Source of the DNA: Streptomyces mobaraensis NBRC 13819 = DSM 40847
Lineage (GTDB): Bacteria; Actinomycetota; Actinomycetes; Streptomycetales; Streptomycetaceae
Length of the DNA: 64,000 nucleotides
Direction of reading: 5' to 3'
NCBI RefSeq assembly: GCF_017916255.1
Contig: NZ_CP072827.1
Span: 6,225,501-6,289,500, forward strand
Part shown: positions 1 to 7,559 of the stretch, in pieces
Layout of the letters: each line of letters begins with the position of its first letter
Position numbering within the stretch: position 1 is the stretch's first letter
The notes under the pieces: generated by a model
The model's input: the letters and a program-made list of their open reading frames with translations, nothing else
Told to the model about the DNA's origin: nothing
Databases searched by the model: none
Made by a program: the position numbers and the translations under genes

Positions 1-1
1 C

Positions 2-406
2 CAGGACCGGAGCGCGTACGTCCCACCCGTCACCCTGCTCAACCCGCCCCCGTCGTCGCCCCTGCACCACGCGGAACCCTTCGGTCCTGTGGACACCATC
101 GTCCTCGTGGATACCGAAGCGGAACTGCTCGCCGCCATGAACGCCAGCAACGGCGCCCTGGTCGCGACCCTCTCCTGCGACGACCCCGAGACCTTCGGCC
201 GCCTCGCCCCGCAGATCAGGGCCTTCAAGGTCGGCCACGGGAAGCCGCGCTCGCGCGGTGACCGCGACGAACTGTTCGGCGGTTTCGGCGCGTCCTGGCG
301 GGGCGCCTTCGTGGGCGGGGAGCTGCTGGTCAAGGCGGTGACGCAGGGTCCGTCAGCGGAGGAACGCCTGCCGGGCAACTTCCCGGACTACCACCTGATG
401 CCCTGA
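2..406 (+). CDS. Aldehyde dehydrogenase family protein, C-terminal part (5' end outside window)
   Basis: The reading frame is open from the window edge to a TGA at 404-406, leaving about 134 residues. The segment starting HAEPFGPV, then a VDTEAELLAAMN-like stretch and the GGELLVKAVTQG region, looks like the end of the catalytic domain and the C-terminus of an NAD(P)-dependent aldehyde dehydrogenase. Those enzymes oxidise aldehydes to acids. The catalytic Cys and Glu would lie upstream of the window, so activity cannot be judged. The fragment most resembles the PaaZ/BoxD-like branch, but substrate cannot be inferred. An internal GTG at 89 is not a credible start because the family-typical EPFGP motif lies before it. 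Confidence 0.7.
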   Translation, partial: QDRSAYVPPVTLLNPPPSSPLHHAEPFGPVDTIVLVDTEAELLAAMNASNGALVATLSCDDPETFGRLAPQIRAFKVGHGKPRSRGDRDELFGGFGASWRGAFVGGELLVKAVTQGPSAEERLPGNFPDYHLMP

Positions 407-464
407 CGCGGCCGACGGGACCGCCGTGGCCGCACGCCTACCGCTACCCGCGAGACGCAAGGCG

Positions 465-506
465 TGACGTGACCCGTGAGACGCGACGCCTGACGTGACC
501 CGTGAG
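465..506. repeat. Short direct repeat in the 407-768 intergenic gap
   Basis: The 16-mer TGACGTGACCCGTGAG occurs at 465-480 and again at 491-506, a 26-nt period. The 362-nt gap between the dehydrogenase and the tRNA has no convincing coding frame. Besides this repeat it holds the hairpin at 658-680 and a probable tRNA promoter. No function is assigned. Confidence 0.6.
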
Positions 507-657
507 GCGCACGTGCTCCACGCGCCCGTACCCCGCGCGCACCCCTGGGCGGCCCGGCGGCACCCCGCCCACCGCCCGGCCCTGACCTCCCCCGACGGCG
601 GAAACCCCGCCGACCGGGGGTCCTCTTTCCCCGAGCGACACCGAAGACGCCGGGTAT

Positions 658-680
658 GCCCATAAACACCCTTTATGGGC
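658..680. other. Perfect 9-bp inverted repeat (hairpin)
   Basis: GCCCATAAA and TTTATGGGC flank a 5-nt loop (CACCC). The A/T-containing stem stands out in this GC-rich setting. No T-tract follows on either strand, so it is not a canonical intrinsic terminator. It could be a weak terminator for the dehydrogenase transcript or a protein-binding dyad just upstream of the tRNA promoter. Confidence 0.5.
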
Positions 681-695
681 AGCCCAAAAGCCCTG

Positions 696-725
696 GTCAA
701 AGGCGCTCCGAAACCTTGATAGAGT
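696..725 (+). promoter_or_regulatory. Probable tRNA-Leu promoter
   Basis: A TAGAGT hexamer at 720-725 fits the Streptomyces -10 pattern TAnnnT and lies 43 nt before the mature tRNA. A GTCAAA hexamer 18 nt upstream (696-701) is a weak -35 candidate. Its location in front of a stable-RNA gene is the main support. Confidence 0.45.
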
Positions 726-768
726 TATCCATGTCGCCGCGGGGAACGCCCCGAGGAGACAACACCTA

Positions 769-853
769 GTCCGGGTGGCGGAATGGCAGACGCGCTAGCT
801 TGAGGTGCTAGTGCCCTTTATCGGGCGTGGGGGTTCAAGTCCCCCCTCGGACA
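769..853 (+). tRNA. tRNA-Leu (anticodon GAG)
   Basis: An 85-nt class II tRNA. The acceptor 5' strand GTCCGGG pairs with CTCGGAC at 846-852, with one G-T pair, followed by discriminator A at 853. The anticodon stem CTAGC/GCTAG encloses the 7-nt loop TTGAGGT, giving anticodon GAG. A long variable arm (TGCCC..GGGCG) and a T arm with GGGGG-TTCAAGT-CCCCC follow. CCA is not encoded. It reads CUC/CUU leucine codons. Confidence 0.97.
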
Positions 854-859
854 CATATG

Positions 860-888
860 AGAACCCCAGCTGAGCTGGGGTTCTTTTG
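860..888 (+). terminator. Intrinsic terminator of tRNA-Leu
   Basis: AGAACCCCAGC (860-870) and GCTGGGGTTCT (874-884) form a perfect 11-bp stem with a TGA loop, followed by TTTG. It begins 7 nt after the tRNA, so it most likely ends the tRNA transcript. Confidence 0.85.
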
Positions 889-1007
889 TTTGTCCGGCGG
901 TTCGCCGACGGGTCGGACCCCGGTGATCTTCTGCGGGCACCTGGGCGGCATAATCGGACATCCGGGGTGAAAGCCCTGATTCGATCCCGCAACCGCAGGA
1001 GCAGTTC

Positions 1008-1334
1008 ATGATCTTCATCGTCGTCAAGTTCACGATTCGTCCGGAGCGGAGCGACGAGTGGCTCGGTCTCGTCGAGGACTTCACCCAGGGCACCCGGCGG
1101 GAGCCGGGCAACCTGTTCTTCGAGTGGTCGCGGAGCGTCGAGGACCCGAACCAGTTCGTGCTGGTCGAGGCGTTCAAGGACGGCGCGGCCGGCGAGGTGC
1201 ACGTGAACTCGGAGCACTTCAAGAAGGCGATGTCCTGGATGCCCGACCTGATCGCCAAGACCCCCGAGATCGTCAACGTCGAGGTGCCGTCCGAGGGCTG
1301 GTCGGCGATGGCGGAGCTGTCGCCGCGCGGCTGA
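1008..1334 (+). CDS. Antibiotic biosynthesis monooxygenase (ABM) domain protein, putative quinol monooxygenase
   Basis: 108 aa. The ATG has an AGGAG about 7 nt upstream. The whole protein is a single ABM (dimeric alpha/beta barrel) domain: it opens MIFIVVKFTIRPERSDEW, contains a NLFFEWSRS core strand, and has the HVNSEHFKKAM helix region typical of YgiN-like proteins. Characterised relatives are small cofactor-independent oxygenases acting on quinols or polyketides, but many members have no known substrate. The gene stands alone between the tRNA and a strong terminator, so a link to the bisindole cluster 1.3 kb downstream is possible but unsupported. Confidence 0.8.
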   Translation: MIFIVVKFTIRPERSDEWLGLVEDFTQGTRREPGNLFFEWSRSVEDPNQFVLVEAFKDGAAGEVHVNSEHFKKAMSWMPDLIAKTPEIVNVEVPSEGWSAMAELSPRG

Positions 1335-1346
1335 CCCGCCCGACGG

Positions 1347-1398
1347 CCGAGGCCCCGTTCGCCCTCACGTAGAGGGCGGGCGGGGCCTCGGTGTCTTT
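1347..1398 (+). terminator. Intrinsic terminator after the ABM gene
   Basis: CCGAGGCCCC (1347-1356) pairs with GGGGCCTCGG (1382-1391). Inside it, CGCCCTC pairs with GAGGGCG. The downstream sequence TGTCTTTGG is T-rich for this genome. The element starts 12 nt after the stop codon. Confidence 0.75.
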
Positions 1399-1443
1399 GG
1401 GTACCGTGCGGAGGCGCGCCGCACGGTGCCAGGAGGGGTGGGG

Positions 1444-2448
1444 ATGACGGCCGAATCGTTTTACCGGACCGAACCGTCGGAGGGTGCCGCCTGGCGGCTC
1501 GCGATTCTGATGGGCGCGAACACGCGCACGTACAAGTTCGCGCTCGGTTCCGCGCTCCTCGCCTGTGCCGAGCGGGGCGAGGACGCCGCTCCGCTCCGGG
1601 ACGTCGCGGCGGCGTACGCGATGGGCGTCGTCGGCCGGCGTGCCGACGCGCCCCAGGCCCCGGCCGGGACGTCCGGAGGGGACGCCGACTTCCTGGCCGT
1701 CGCCGCGCGGGAAGGGGAGGAGTCGAGGAGGCTCGGCCGGCCCACGGAGGCTCTGCTGGACGCCGCCGTCCGGACCATGCCGGGAATGGTCATGCGGAAG
1801 TTCCACAATCTGCGGGGCGGTACCGAAGTGCCGCATCGTTTCTACGAGCTGACCGGCCGCGGGGCCGGGCGTGTCGTCCGGCTGACCCCGCAGCTCCGGC
1901 GGCTGGCGCGGGATGGGCAAGCTTGCGTCCTGCGCGCGGAGCTGGAGGCGCGGTGGAGCATCGTCGAGAGTTCCTTCTCGGCGGCGGTCGGGCGCAGCCT
2001 GATGAGCGACGGCGTCCGCGTGGACTGGGGCACGCTGACCCTCACCGACCGGCGCAGGCGCCGGTCGGTGGCCCGGGTCGGGGACGCCCTGATCGGGTTC
2101 CAGCACGGCCGGTGCCTCATCTGCGGGGACGGCATCGTGCCGGGGGACGGGATGGCCGTGGACCATGTGTTCCCGTACGCCCTGATGCGGCGGTTCGGCG
2201 GGGCCTCCGCGTGGTCGGGGCCCGATCTCGACGTGATCTGGAACCTGGCGCCGGCGCACCCGCGCTGCAACGGCGCCAAGAGCGACCGGCTGCCCACCGC
2301 CGCCGAACTGGCCGGGCTCGCCCGGCGCAATGAAGCGATCATGGGCTCCCCGCATCCTCTGAAGAAGACGCTGGAGTTGACTCTCGCGGCGGCCGGAGGC
2401 GGCGGGTGGCCGGAGTTCCTGCGAGCCGTCCAGACGGTGTGCTGCTGA
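1444..2448 (+). CDS. HNH endonuclease domain protein
   Basis: 334 aa from the ATG at 1444, chosen because AGGAGG sits 7 nt upstream; an in-frame GTG at 1426 has no such site. The C-terminal third carries an HNH-type metal finger: CLICGD (first Cys pair), then VDHVFPYALM (His-bearing strand), then NLAPAHPRCNGAKSDRLP (Asn, His and second Cys). Such domains cut nucleic acid in restriction, homing or mobile-element enzymes. The N-terminal two thirds resembles no family I can name. It is a lone gene with no methyltransferase partner adjacent, so its role is unknown. Confidence 0.75.
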   Translation: MTAESFYRTEPSEGAAWRLAILMGANTRTYKFALGSALLACAERGEDAAPLRDVAAAYAMGVVGRRADAPQAPAGTSGGDADFLAVAAREGEESRRLGRPTEALLDAAVRTMPGMVMRKFHNLRGGTEVPHRFYELTGRGAGRVVRLTPQLRRLARDGQACVLRAELEARWSIVESSFSAAVGRSLMSDGVRVDWGTLTLTDRRRRRSVARVGDALIGFQHGRCLICGDGIVPGDGMAVDHVFPYALMRRFGGASAWSGPDLDVIWNLAPAHPRCNGAKSDRLPTAAELAGLARRNEAIMGSPHPLKKTLELTLAAAGGGGWPEFLRAVQTVCC

Positions 2449-2631
2449 GGGAACTCGTGGAGCGGGGCCCGTGCCAGGCCGTCGAATCCCTTGAACGGAC
2501 AGGGTGGTTCCGGTTGTTACGGGGGAATAGGGGATCTTTCGGGAAGATCGGGAGAGAGGCGCCATTGAAGGCGGGGTGGGGGTTCCCGCACGATTGGGGC
2601 GAAGCGGTGGCGTCGGGGAGGGCGGGGCGGC

Positions 2632-4197
2632 GTGGTGGAGGTTCGGGACGTCGTGGTCGTCGGTGCCGGGCCCACGGGGCTGGCCCTGGCGATCGCGCTG
2701 CGGCGGTACGGGCTGGACGTGCTCGTCGTCGAGAAGGAGCCGAGTACGAAGCGCGAGGCCCGGGCGTGCGTCATCTGGCAGCGGGCCCTTGAGGCGCTGC
2801 GGGACCTCGGGTGTGCCGAGGACCTGGTCAGGGCGGGTGTGGTGGTGCGGCGCGGGTCGTTCCGGGTGCGGGGGCGGCTGTGCGGGGAGTACGACCTGGC
2901 CATGCCGGGGACGGCCTTCCCGTGTCCGCTCGCCATCGAGCAGGACACCACCGAGCGGCTGCTCCGCGGCCGGCTGCGGGCGCTGGGGGAGGACGTCGGC
3001 TGGGGCACCGAGGCCGTGGCGGTGCGGGTCGGGGCGGACGGCGCCGAGGCCGACCTGCGGGGGCCGGACGGGCGGGGGCGCACGGTCGCGTGCCGGTGGA
3101 TCGTGGGGTGCGAAGGGGCGCACAGCGTCGTGCGCAAGACCCTGGGCATTCCCTTCGAGGGCGAGCGCCGGACCGGCCTCCAGGCCGTGCAGATCAACGC
3201 CAAGCCCGACTGGCGCTTCCCGCTGGACCGCGACCTCACCCAGATCTTCATCCAGCGGGGCGTCTCCCTCATCGTCAGCCCGCTGCCCGGTGGAGCGAGC
3301 CGGTTCTTCGCCTTCCGGGACGACCCCGCGCCGCGCAGCGAGGAACCGCCCGGCGTCGAGGAGATGCGGGCGCTCGTCGCCCGCGCCACCGGCGACCCCG
3401 ACGTCCGGCTGGTGCCGACGGACCCGCCCTGGATCAACCGGGCCCGCTTCCACGACCGCCTCGCCGCCTCGCTCCGCCACGGCGCCGCCCTGCTCGCCGG
3501 CGACAGCGCCCACCTGTGGGCGCCCATCGGCGGACACGGCCTCAACGCCGGGCTGTGCGCGGCCCACAACCTCGGCTGGAAGCTCGCGGCCGTCCACCAG
3601 GGGCGCTGCCGCGAGGAGTTGCTCGACACCTACTCCGACGAGCAGCGCCGCACGGCCGCCGGCGTGATGCGGGACATGCGCCACAACATCATCGAACTCC
3701 CGCCCGGCCCGCTGACGCTCGCCGCCCTGAGCCTCGCCGCGCCGGTGGTCATCGGCAGCCGGTGGGCCGAACGGCGGACGCGGCTGATGATGAGCGACTT
3801 CGCCCGGCACCACCGGCCCAGCGCCCTCTCCGCCGACACCGCCGGCCGGGGGCCGCTGCGCGCCGGCGACCGGCTGCCGGACCTGGCCGTCCGCGACCAC
3901 GACGGCCGCCGGCGGCGCCTCCACGAACTGCTCTCCTACCGCAGGTGGACGCTGCTCGTCTTCGAGGGCGGGGACGAGAGCGGGGACGGCGAGGGGCGGA
4001 GCGCGGAGCCGCCGGGGCTGCCGGAGCGGTACCGCGCGGCGTTCGAGGTGTTCCGGGTCCGCCCCGAGGCCGGTGCGGCCGGTGCGGTGCCCGCCGGGAC
4101 GCTCCTGCTCGTCCGCCCGGACGGGTACGTGGGCCTCCGCGCGGCCGTCGGCGACCGGCGCGCGCCGGCCGCCTACCTGGAACGGTGGTTCGGCTGA
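2632..4197 (+). CDS. FAD-dependent aromatic monooxygenase (PheA/TfdB type) with thioredoxin-like tail
   Basis: 521 aa with a GTG start behind a GGGGAGGG purine run. The N-terminus has the FAD-binding fold motif VVVGAGPTGLALAIAL. Near residue 290 is the second FAD motif LLAGDSAHLWAPIGGHGLNA. The last ~110 residues (from RAGDRLPDLAVRDHDGR) look like the thioredoxin-fold C-terminal domain found in this hydroxylase class. Such enzymes hydroxylate or epoxidise phenols, indoles and polyketides using NAD(P)H and O2. The gene converges on the P450 of the indolocarbazole-type cluster, ending 47 nt away. Indolotryptoline clusters such as BE-54017/cladoniamide carry extra FAD monooxygenases (X1/X2), so a late oxidation role in the bisindole pathway is plausible but inferred. 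Confidence 0.85.
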   Translation: MVEVRDVVVVGAGPTGLALAIALRRYGLDVLVVEKEPSTKREARACVIWQRALEALRDLGCAEDLVRAGVVVRRGSFRVRGRLCGEYDLAMPGTAFPCPLAIEQDTTERLLRGRLRALGEDVGWGTEAVAVRVGADGAEADLRGPDGRGRTVACRWIVGCEGAHSVVRKTLGIPFEGERRTGLQAVQINAKPDWRFPLDRDLTQIFIQRGVSLIVSPLPGGASRFFAFRDDPAPRSEEPPGVEEMRALVARATGDPDVRLVPTDPPWINRARFHDRLAASLRHGAALLAGDSAHLWAPIGGHGLNAGLCAAHNLGWKLAAVHQGRCREELLDTYSDEQRRTAAGVMRDMRHNIIELPPGPLTLAALSLAAPVVIGSRWAERRTRLMMSDFARHHRPSALSADTAGRGPLRAGDRLPDLAVRDHDGRRRRLHELLSYRRWTLLVFEGGDESGDGEGRSAEPPGLPERYRAAFEVFRVRPEAGAAGAVPAGTLLLVRPDGYVGLRAAVGDRRAPAAYLERWFG

Positions 4198-4242
4198 GGA
4201 CTGAGGACTGAGGACCGAGTGCCGAGGACTGAGGGCCGAGGG
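4194..4242. repeat. 7-nt tandem repeat between convergent monooxygenase and P450 genes
   Basis: Seven consecutive units of CTGAGGA or close variants (CCGAGTG, CCGAGGA, CTGAGGG, CCGAGGG). The first unit contains the stop codon of the FAD monooxygenase and the last ends 2 nt before the P450 stop. The array fills the whole 47-nt gap between the converging genes. Confidence 0.85.
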
Positions 4243-4244
4243 AC

Positions 4245-5474
4245 TCAGCGGTCCGCGCGCACCACCATCCTCGACGGTCCGTGGAAGACCAGGTCGTCCG
4301 CGTACCGCACCGGGCCGTCCGGCTCGTCCGCCGCGAGCCGCAGCCCCGGCAGGCCGGTCAGCAGCCGGCGGAGACCGGTCTCCGCCTCGACGCGGGCCAG
4401 CGGGGCGCCGAGGCAGTAGTGGGCGCCCAGCCCGAAGCCGCAGTGGCGGCGGGCGTCGCGGAGGACGTCCAGCCGGTCGGGGTGCGGGAAGCGGCGCGGG
4501 TCGCGGTTGGCCGAACCCAGGACCAGGGTCACCTTCTCGCCCCGCCGGATGGTCCGCCCCCCGATCTCGCCGTCCTCGTGCGCGCGGCGGCTGATCAGCT
4601 GGACCGGGCCGTCGTAGCGGACCAGTTCCTCCACCGCCCCCGGCAGCGACTCCGGCCGCTCGCGCAGCAGCGCGAGCTGGTAGGGGTGGGCCAGCAGGGC
4701 GAGCAGGCCCTTGCAGAGGAGGTTGGTGGTGGTCTCGTGGCCGGCCGTGAGCAGGTGGACGCAGGTGCCGACGAGGACGTCGTCGCCCAGCGGCTCCTCC
4801 TCGGCCGCCCGCAGCATGGCCGATATCAGGTCCCCTTTGTCTCCCACCCCCGCCGGGTCGGCGGTGCGGCGCCGGGACAGTTGGGCACGGAAGTACGCGT
4901 CGAGTTCGCGAGCCGCCGTGTCCGCCACCCGGTAGGCGTCGCTCCGCCGGGCGGCGCGGGCGTTGGTGGCCTGCTGGAGGTCGACCGCCCGGGCCCGGAA
5001 CCAGGGCCGGTCGTCCGCCGGCACCCCGAGGAGTTCACTGATCACCAGGAGTGGGAAGGGCGCGGCGAACCGGTCGACCAGGTCGGCCCGCCCGTCCTCG
5101 TCCAGCGTCTCGGCCAGGTCGGCGACGAGCCGGCCCGCGAGTTCGTCGACGCGGGGGCGTAGCCGCTCGACCACGCGGGGCGTGAAACTCCTCGCGACCA
5201 GCGCGCGGACGCGGGTGTGCCGCGGCGGGTCCATGAAGACCATCCAGTCCGACGCCGTCCGCCGCAGATGCGGGCACCCGGCGGGCAGCGGCGCGGGCAG
5301 GCCGCCGCGGCCGTACCGGCGGTCGGAGAGGACGGCGGTGACGTCGGCGTGACGGAACAGGTACCAGCCGTCGTCGGCCCGGTGCACGGGGTCGTCCTCG
5401 CGGTAGCGCTCGTAGAGGGGGTACGGGTCGGGGATGTGCACATCGGAGAGGCGGAAGGGGCCGAGGAGTGTCAT
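4245..5474 (-). CDS. rebP: Cytochrome P450, RebP/StaP-like (chromopyrrolate-processing)
   Basis: 409 aa. The frame stays open far upstream, but the ATG at 5474 (MTLLGPFRLSD) has GGAGG at the right spacing and gives a normal bacterial P450 length. Hallmarks: I-helix AGHETT at 244-249, ExxR at 283-286, and heme loop FGLGAHYCLG at 347-356 with axial Cys354. It is a soluble enzyme needing ferredoxin partners encoded elsewhere. Next to RebO, RebD and RebC homologues it is expected to couple the two indole rings of chromopyrrolic acid, the StaP/RebP step. Assignment to that step rests on context. It is separated from rebC by a 456-nt gap filled with minisatellite repeats. Confidence 0.82.
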   Translation of the reverse strand: MTLLGPFRLSDVHIPDPYPLYERYREDDPVHRADDGWYLFRHADVTAVLSDRRYGRGGLPAPLPAGCPHLRRTASDWMVFMDPPRHTRVRALVARSFTPRVVERLRPRVDELAGRLVADLAETLDEDGRADLVDRFAAPFPLLVISELLGVPADDRPWFRARAVDLQQATNARAARRSDAYRVADTAARELDAYFRAQLSRRRTADPAGVGDKGDLISAMLRAAEEEPLGDDVLVGTCVHLLTAGHETTTNLLCKGLLALLAHPYQLALLRERPESLPGAVEELVRYDGPVQLISRRAHEDGEIGGRTIRRGEKVTLVLGSANRDPRRFPHPDRLDVLRDARRHCGFGLGAHYCLGAPLARVEAETGLRRLLTGLPGLRLAADEPDGPVRYADDLVFHGPSRMVVRADR

Positions 5475-5557
5475 GGGTGCCTCCGAGGTGCGGATCTGTT
5501 GGGTGTGCGGGTTTGGTGAGGGGGCGGGTTTGGTGGGTGTGCGGGTGTGGTGGCGGA

Positions 5558-5902
5558 CCACTGGGCGTCGGGTCGCGTGGTGAGGTGGCACCCGGCGTCG
5601 GACCAGTTGGCGTTGGACCGTCCGGTCTTGGGCTGCCCGGTGGGAGACCACCGGACGGCGGGTCGCGCGGTGAAGTGGCACCCGGCGTCGGATCAGCCGG
5701 CGTGGGGCCACCCGATCTTGGGCCACCCAGTGACGGATCACCGGACGTCGGGCCGCGTGGCGATGTGCCACCCGTCGTCGGCAGAGCCGGCGATGGACTA
5801 CCCGCCCTTGGTCCACCCGGTAACGGGCCGCCGGATGACGGGCCACCGGACGACGGACCACTGGACGACGGGCCGCCGGACGACGGGCCGCCGAACGAGG
5901 TG
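5558..5902. repeat. Higher-order minisatellite: 15-bp unit amplified into three 90-bp blocks
   Basis: Three diverged 90-bp copies at 5558-5647, 5648-5737 and 5738-5827 are followed by five much purer 15-bp units (5828-5902, consensus CCGCCGGACGACGGG). Each 90-mer can itself be read as six diverged 15-mers, so the array is hierarchical. It fills the 456-nt gap between the rebC-like stop and the P450 start. The period is a multiple of three, so frames stay open through it (Gly-Gly-Pro-Ser-Ser-like on the minus strand), but no start or ribosome site makes it a credible gene. Confidence 0.85.
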
Positions 5903-5930
5903 CCTTCGAGCGGCCGTTCTCGGCACGCGC

Positions 5931-7559
5931 TCACCGTGCCCCCCGTACGGTGTCCACCAGCAGCCCCGGGTCCAGCGGTGGGCCGTCGGCGCGCCAGGCC
6001 ACGTGGCCGTCCGGGCGCACCAGGACGTACGGCCTGCCGTACAGCCGCGCCACCAGCCGGTCGTGGCAGTGGGTGACCGCGAGTGGCACGCTCCGGCGGG
6101 CGAAGGCGTCGGTGAGGGCGTCCGGCGGTGGGGCGTCCGCGAAGCACAGCAGGCGGAAGCCGGTGCCGAAGAGGTCGAGCGTCGACGTTCCGCCGCTGAG
6201 CCAGGCGTGCGGGGCGCGGGCGCCGGGCAGGGCGCCGGAGCGCCAGTCCCCGTCGTCGCCGTCCGGATCGGTGACGATCAGCGGGGAGGCGTAGCGGTGG
6301 CCGAAGTGCAGGTCGGGGGCGTCGAATTCGGTGTGGACGGCCTCGCTGCCCAGCCGCCGGGCCAGTGCCGCACGGGCCCGGTCGCCCTCTGGGGTGTCCA
6401 GCAGGATCTCCTGGGGGAGCGTGCGGTCGACCGTGCGCCGCAGGTTGGCTCCGGCCGCCGCCAGACCGCGCTCCGCGACCGGACGGCGTTCGGTCGCGTA
6501 CGCGTCGAGCAGTCCCGGCCCCGCCCAGCCGGCCAGCTCGGCGGCGAGCTTCCAGCCGAGGTCGGCGGCGTCGCCGATGCCGGTGTTCATGCCGAAACCG
6601 CCCGCCGGCGGGAGGGTGTGCGCCGCGTCCCCGGCGAGCAGCACGCGGCCGACGCGGTAGCGGTCGGCGATCCGGTGGGTCAGGTGCCACACGTGCTCGG
6701 ACACCACCTCCAGCGGGGTGTCCACGGCGACGGCGGACCGCAGCAGCGCCATCGGATCCTGGTGCCGCGCCGTCTCGGCGGTGGCGGTCAGCCGGTACAG
6801 CCCGTGGCCGTCCATCGACCGCAACGGATAGCGCAGGTCCGGGGGTCGGGTGAGGAAGTAGACGAGGGCCCGGCGGTCACCGAGCCGTGCGTCGAGTTCC
6901 GGCGCGCGGAAGAGGATGTTGCGGAAGATGCGGACGGGGTGGCGGGAGGGTGCGTCGACACCGAGGAGCCGGCGGACGGTCGACGTGGCGCCGTCGCAGC
7001 CGACCAGCCAACGGGCCCGCACGGTGCGGCGGGTGCCGTCGGCGAGGCGGGTGACGGAGGCGGTGACGCCGGTGGCGTCCTGGACGAGGCCGTCGAGGCG
7101 CCGGCCGTGCCGCAGCGGTCCGTCGGGATGGACGCCGACCGCGCGGGCGAGCAGCGGCAGTAGCAGGTGCTGCGGACAGACCTGCTCCGGTTCCGGCGTC
7201 CAGGGGAGCGGCGGCCGGCTGTCGGAGGTGCCGAACGCCAGGCGGTGGATCTCGTGGCCGCCGACCGCGGTCACCCACGCCACGTCCAGCGGGTGGTCGC
7301 CGGGCCAGCCGGCCGTCCGGATGGCGTGCGCGAGGCCCCAGCGCCGGAACAGCTCCATCGAACGCGGCCCGACCGTACCGACCTTGGGGTGCTCCACCCG
7401 CCCGTCGGAGGCGTCCAGGAGCCGGAAGCGGACGCCCCGGTGTCGCAGGTCCAGGGCCAGCGCCAGCCCGACCGGGCCGGCGCCGACGATCAGGACGTCG
7501 GTGTCGAAGGGCGCGCTCCGGCCCCCGCTCCCTTCCCCGTCGGCATGCGTGGTCGTCAT
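5931..7559 (-). CDS. rebC: FAD-dependent monooxygenase, RebC/StaC family (indolocarbazole biosynthesis)
   Basis: 542 aa. The ATG at 7559 follows AGGAGG and overlaps the upstream stop by 4 nt (ATGA), so translation is coupled. An FAD-binding N-terminus (VLIVGAGPVGLALALDL) is followed by stretches matching my memory of RebC: VGPRSMELFRRWG, TAGWPGDHPLD, NILFRAPEL, GDAAHTLPPAGGFGMNTGIG, ARAPHAWL and LVRPDGHVAWR. RebC and StaC act with the P450 on chromopyrrolic acid and set the oxidation state of the pyrrole-derived ring (arcyriaflavin or K252c). Which outcome applies here cannot be read from the sequence. The N-terminus carries about 16 extra Gly/Ser-rich residues before the flavin fold. Confidence 0.93.
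   Translation of the reverse strand: MTTTHADGEGSGGRSAPFDTDVLIVGAGPVGLALALDLRHRGVRFRLLDASDGRVEHPKVGTVGPRSMELFRRWGLAHAIRTAGWPGDHPLDVAWVTAVGGHEIHRLAFGTSDSRPPLPWTPEPEQVCPQHLLLPLLARAVGVHPDGPLRHGRRLDGLVQDATGVTASVTRLADGTRRTVRARWLVGCDGATSTVRRLLGVDAPSRHPVRIFRNILFRAPELDARLGDRRALVYFLTRPPDLRYPLRSMDGHGLYRLTATAETARHQDPMALLRSAVAVDTPLEVVSEHVWHLTHRIADRYRVGRVLLAGDAAHTLPPAGGFGMNTGIGDAADLGWKLAAELAGWAGPGLLDAYATERRPVAERGLAAAGANLRRTVDRTLPQEILLDTPEGDRARAALARRLGSEAVHTEFDAPDLHFGHRYASPLIVTDPDGDDGDWRSGALPGARAPHAWLSGGTSTLDLFGTGFRLLCFADAPPPDALTDAFARRSVPLAVTHCHDRLVARLYGRPYVLVRPDGHVAWRADGPPLDPGLLVDTVRGAR

Noticed and set aside
1273..3924. 883-codon open frame on the minus strand opposite the HNH and FAD monooxygenase genes
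   Set aside because: It is antisense to two well-supported genes. Its Pro/Arg/Gly-rich composition is what high-GC third positions produce on the complement, and no ribosome site or motif supports it.
4245..5861. N-terminally extended 538-residue version of the P450
   Set aside because: The extra 129 residues translate the minisatellite. The ATG at 5474 has GGAGG and gives the normal P450 N-terminus and length.
5475..5930. Gly-Pro-Ser/Gly-Val-Gly pentapeptide frames through the minisatellite, resembling a structural repeat protein
   Set aside because: The 15-bp period keeps frames open on both strands. There is no start with a ribosome site, and the flanking frames are out-of-register shadows of P450 and rebC.
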